Both the position numbers and the translations under genes were made by a program. This document shows, in pieces, positions 21,025 to 23,059 of a stretch of 23,059 nucleotides of DNA. Origin of the DNA: a virus; the IMG/VR virus record IMGVR_UViG_3300027759_000445, positions 1-23,059 of that record; one strand, 5' to 3'. Within the stretch, counting starts at the first letter, position 1; each line of letters starts with the position of its first letter. The notes beneath the pieces are model-generated. The model was given only the letters and a program-made list of their open reading frames with translations, was not told the origin of the DNA and searched no databases.

Positions 21025-22242
21025 CTAAGCAGGGAGTCCTTGAACAACATAACGAGGATCAGTAACACCAGCAGAACCCCACCAAGAAGCTTTGATGGCA
21101 ACCGCAATGTCCTGATTAAACTCAGCCCAATTATTCGCAGGGGCTTGAACAACTTCCATAGGCTTTGCTTCTCTCCAGACAAACGCTTTCTTGAAGTTAC
21201 CAAGATAGACATATTTGTCTGCGGTGGAAGCAGCAATACCGCTAGTTACCAACAGGTTTCTCGCATGAGCGGATGTGAGAAGACCATAGTTAGTATCCAA
21301 TGGGTTAGGACTTTCCAACTGCTCGACATCACCAGAAGTGGCAAAAGGCCCATTTTTGGTAACTGTTTGAGGATTCAAGATCCTACTTGCAGTATACTTT
21401 TGGAAAGGCATAACAAGCATTTGCATACCAGGGCCAAAGATGTCGATTGGCTTGCCAGTATTAGGGTCTTTCATCTGATAAAACAACTGCTCTAGCGTGT
21501 TGATAGAAGCAAAGTTGCTTAGTGAATAAGATGCAACTTTATTAATGAATCCAAATGTCATACCAGCCTGTGCGGTGGTTGAATAGGTATTCAAAGTTGC
21601 TTCTGCACCAGCAGCAGTACCGTATACATAGCTACCTGTGAGGCCAAGTACCGTGTTAAGAATTCTTTCTTCACGCACTAGACCGCAATAAGTACCTACA
21701 GATTCAGCAGATGCCAAGGCCTGTGAAGTCTTATCCGAATAAATCATTTCAGCGGTAATCGCACAAATTCGCCCCACCTTTTCGATGGCTGGAAGTCGTA
21801 CATAGTTACCAGAGAACTGGGTTTGCGGATAAGGCATACCAGGTTGAACCACTTCTGGCGAAGGGCTGATATCAGACAACCAAGGAATGATCTCAGTCGA
21901 AAGGTTCTGACCAGCAGGGATGGTCGATACAAGTTGATCACCAATGAATGATGCTAACTTATATTTTTCTTGAACCGTAGTGATAAGGATCTGACCAGTA
22001 ATGGCAGCAAAGTTAGAAGCATCAACTGCTTCTGTTGCTTCCATAAAGGTTCGATCTGGGCCATTGAAGCGATTAAGCTGTTCGGCCCAATCGTCACCCA
22101 TGATGCCTTCTGCAAGGCCTCTAAGGGAAATTCTGCTTACAGCGATATCGCCTTTAGAAATAGATTCCGAAAAGAACGCTTTGGTTTTAGCCAAACCATT
22201 CTGTTGGCCGAATTCCTTCAGCTTTTTACCTAGACTCTTCAT
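21025..22242 (-). CDS. Major capsid protein, HK97-fold type
   Basis: The 405-residue protein starts at 22242 behind AAGGAG. Landmarks typical of a phage major capsid protein are a helical N-terminal section (residues 1-50, KSLGKKLKEFGQQNGLAKTK), strand-rich middle with VQEKYKLASFIGDQLVSTIP and RLPAIEKVGRICAITAEMIY, a domain with FGPGMQMLVMPFQKYTASRI, and the C-terminal FNQDIAVAIKASWWGSAG followed by DPRYVVQG. The last pattern (F.xDI....K.....G....DPR....G) recurs in capsid proteins of HK97/Mu-gpT-like type. Flanking genes are a scaffold-like protein and a decoration-like protein upstream and a strong terminator downstream, the usual high-expression setting of this gene. Formal assignment to a subfamily is not possible by eye. 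Confidence 0.85.
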   Translation of the reverse strand: MKSLGKKLKEFGQQNGLAKTKAFFSESISKGDIAVSRISLRGLAEGIMGDDWAEQLNRFNGPDRTFMEATEAVDASNFAAITGQILITTVQEKYKLASFIGDQLVSTIPAGQNLSTEIIPWLSDISPSPEVVQPGMPYPQTQFSGNYVRLPAIEKVGRICAITAEMIYSDKTSQALASAESVGTYCGLVREERILNTVLGLTGSYVYGTAAGAEATLNTYSTTAQAGMTFGFINKVASYSLSNFASINTLEQLFYQMKDPNTGKPIDIFGPGMQMLVMPFQKYTASRILNPQTVTKNGPFATSGDVEQLESPNPLDTNYGLLTSAHARNLLVTSGIAASTADKYVYLGNFKKAFVWREAKPMEVVQAPANNWAEFNQDIAVAIKASWWGSAGVTDPRYVVQGLPA

Positions 22243-22267
22243 ATCAATCTCCTTAAAAAGTTGTGGA

Positions 22268-22738
22268 TTATCGGGCCACAGGGTTTTGACTAGACAACAA
22301 TTGGAATTTTACAGTACCTGTACCAGCAAGGGCTTCAACAACTCGACCAATAGCCAAAGCAGCGGATGCAACTTTAACTAAAGATTGGGGCTGAAGAACG
22401 CTAGATACGGAAGTGGGGCCAACAAAATCCCCAACTAAAAGAGCGGAACCAGTATAATCACCAGCGTAGATACCAGAGCAATCAACCCGAATCTGGTTGG
22501 CTACCGAGTTACCGTACACAAGTGCTATATCTTCCCTCTTTAATTGACCTGACACACCTAGGAAAGCACTTGCAAACGCAGTTTGAGTGGTTGCCAAGTT
22601 GGTATCCCAAGGAAAATCAAGAGCGGAGATCGCACTACCGGAAGATAGTGCTACTAGATCGCCAACTTGAATCGCCTTGTTGGTGGCAACTGGAGCCACC
22701 ACAGGATTAGTCGCATTGAAACTGTAAGTAATCGCCAT
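22268..22738 (-). CDS. Capsid decoration/stabilising protein candidate
   Basis: A 156-residue protein starting at 22738 behind AAGGAG and ending 25 bp before the capsid ribosome binding site and start. It is small, beta-rich and hydrophobic-alternating (AIQVGDLVALSSGSAISALD; ALLVGDFVGPTS; VKVASAALAIGRVVEALAGT then GTVKFQLLS), without charges typical of a DNA-binding protein and without membrane helices. The VGDxV...AIGxxxxxxxxGxxxVxxL pattern fits capsid head-stabilising proteins of the DUF2190 kind that bind at capsid three-folds. Position just before the major capsid gene agrees. Confidence 0.6.
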   Translation of the reverse strand: MAITYSFNATNPVVAPVATNKAIQVGDLVALSSGSAISALDFPWDTNLATTQTAFASAFLGVSGQLKREDIALVYGNSVANQIRVDCSGIYAGDYTGSALLVGDFVGPTSVSSVLQPQSLVKVASAALAIGRVVEALAGTGTVKFQLLSSQNPVAR

Positions 22739-22761
22739 TGATAGGACTCCTTAATGATGGC

Positions 22762-23059
22762 TTACTTGCCAAGGACATTTTCACGGAACTGTTGATAATT
22801 CGACTCGCCTTGGATTGCAGTCGAACTAACTGGCTTAACGCTAGCTCTGACAAGAGCAACCTTTTTCCTGTCTTCAATCGCTTCTGCCCACATCGTTTCA
22901 CCGATAGCGGAAAGTTGCTTTACAAAAACAGGTGTTGCTTCTAGTTTATTCTCTTTAAGCAGAGAGAATATTTTTTCTTCATTGAGTTTTTCGGCCTTCC
23001 ACTTGCGAAGGTCTTGAAGTTCTTTTAAAGATTCTTCAAGCTCATCTTCGGTTGGATCT
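22762..23059 (-). CDS. Capsid scaffold/assembly protein-like, partial (5' end beyond right edge)
   Basis: A frame open from the right edge runs for 98 residues to a TAA at 22764-22762; the start is outside the window. The visible part begins with an acidic/charged coiled coil (EDELEESLKELQDLRKWKAE), then KLNEEKIFSLLKENKLEATP, VFVKQLSAIGETMWAEAIED, RKKVALVRASVK and a C-terminal ESNYQQFRENVLGK. Coiled-coil Glu/Lys-rich C-termini directly upstream of the capsid gene are typical of scaffolding domains, either alone or fused behind a prohead protease. The stop is 24 bp before the next ATG. Whether a protease domain precedes it cannot be seen here. Confidence 0.6.
   Translation of the reverse strand, partial: DPTEDELEESLKELQDLRKWKAEKLNEEKIFSLLKENKLEATPVFVKQLSAIGETMWAEAIEDRKKVALVRASVKPVSSTAIQGESNYQQFRENVLGK

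Noticed and set aside
21040-21495. Plus-strand 151-codon frame under the capsid gene
   Set aside because: It is antisense to a strongly supported capsid gene and shows no domain or ribosome binding site.

Overview
The window is part of the late (virion and lysis) region of a tailed bacteriophage or prophage, most likely a siphovirus. A tape-measure protein, two tail-tube-like proteins and a lambda-type G/T tail chaperone frameshift are present, and no contractile sheath gene is seen. The DNA is AT-rich. Nearly all genes read on the minus strand, packed with 1-8 bp overlaps (TAATG, ATGA, GTGA) or very short gaps, mostly behind AAGGAG-type ribosome binding sites. Several proteins resemble, from general knowledge of these families, planctomycete-associated ones: a CxxC/HNH nuclease with a C-terminal FGH..W segment, a Cys/His-rich C-terminal module on a large fibre, a small exported protein with a CANGQC motif, and a papain-like protein. 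A planctomycete or related host is therefore a reasonable guess, but it is inference only.

Layout in the direction of minus-strand transcription (right to left): 23059-20962 head genes (3' end of a scaffold-like gene, a decoration-like protein, the major capsid protein, then a strong hairpin terminator); 20961-19937 three small head-tail connector candidates; 19921-19011 two tandem tail-tube paralogues; 18984-18209 tail assembly chaperone G and a G-T fusion made by a well-supported -1 frameshift (CCCAAAC plus a long stem-loop); 18209-15888 tape measure; 15870-14223 tail-tip proteins; 14214-9487 a fibre cluster (repeat-rich fibres, an IPT/TIG protein and a seven-bladed beta-propeller); 9439-6952 a probable lysis cassette (TATAAT promoter, membrane-anchored coiled-coil protein, second membrane protein running out of frame into an HNH nuclease, exported beta/helical protein, papain-like cysteine peptidase); 6956-6365 a small bicistronic unit with its own candidate promoter and terminator; 6352-1638 two more fibre-like proteins.

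At the left, two plus-strand genes (714-1543) converge on the large fibre gene across a 90-bp inverted-repeat element. They are divergent from a minus-strand pair (646 leftward) that ends in a small-terminase-like gene running off the window. If the genome is circular or circularly permuted, the large terminase and portal would lie beyond the left edge and lead round to the scaffold/capsid genes at the right edge.

The most notable observations are the complete -1 frameshift signal of the tail chaperone, the frame break at a T7 run joining a membrane protein to an HNH nuclease, a papain-family enzyme where an endolysin is expected, and the repeat architecture of the fibre genes. No tRNA, CRISPR array, integrase, insertion sequence or replication gene was seen.
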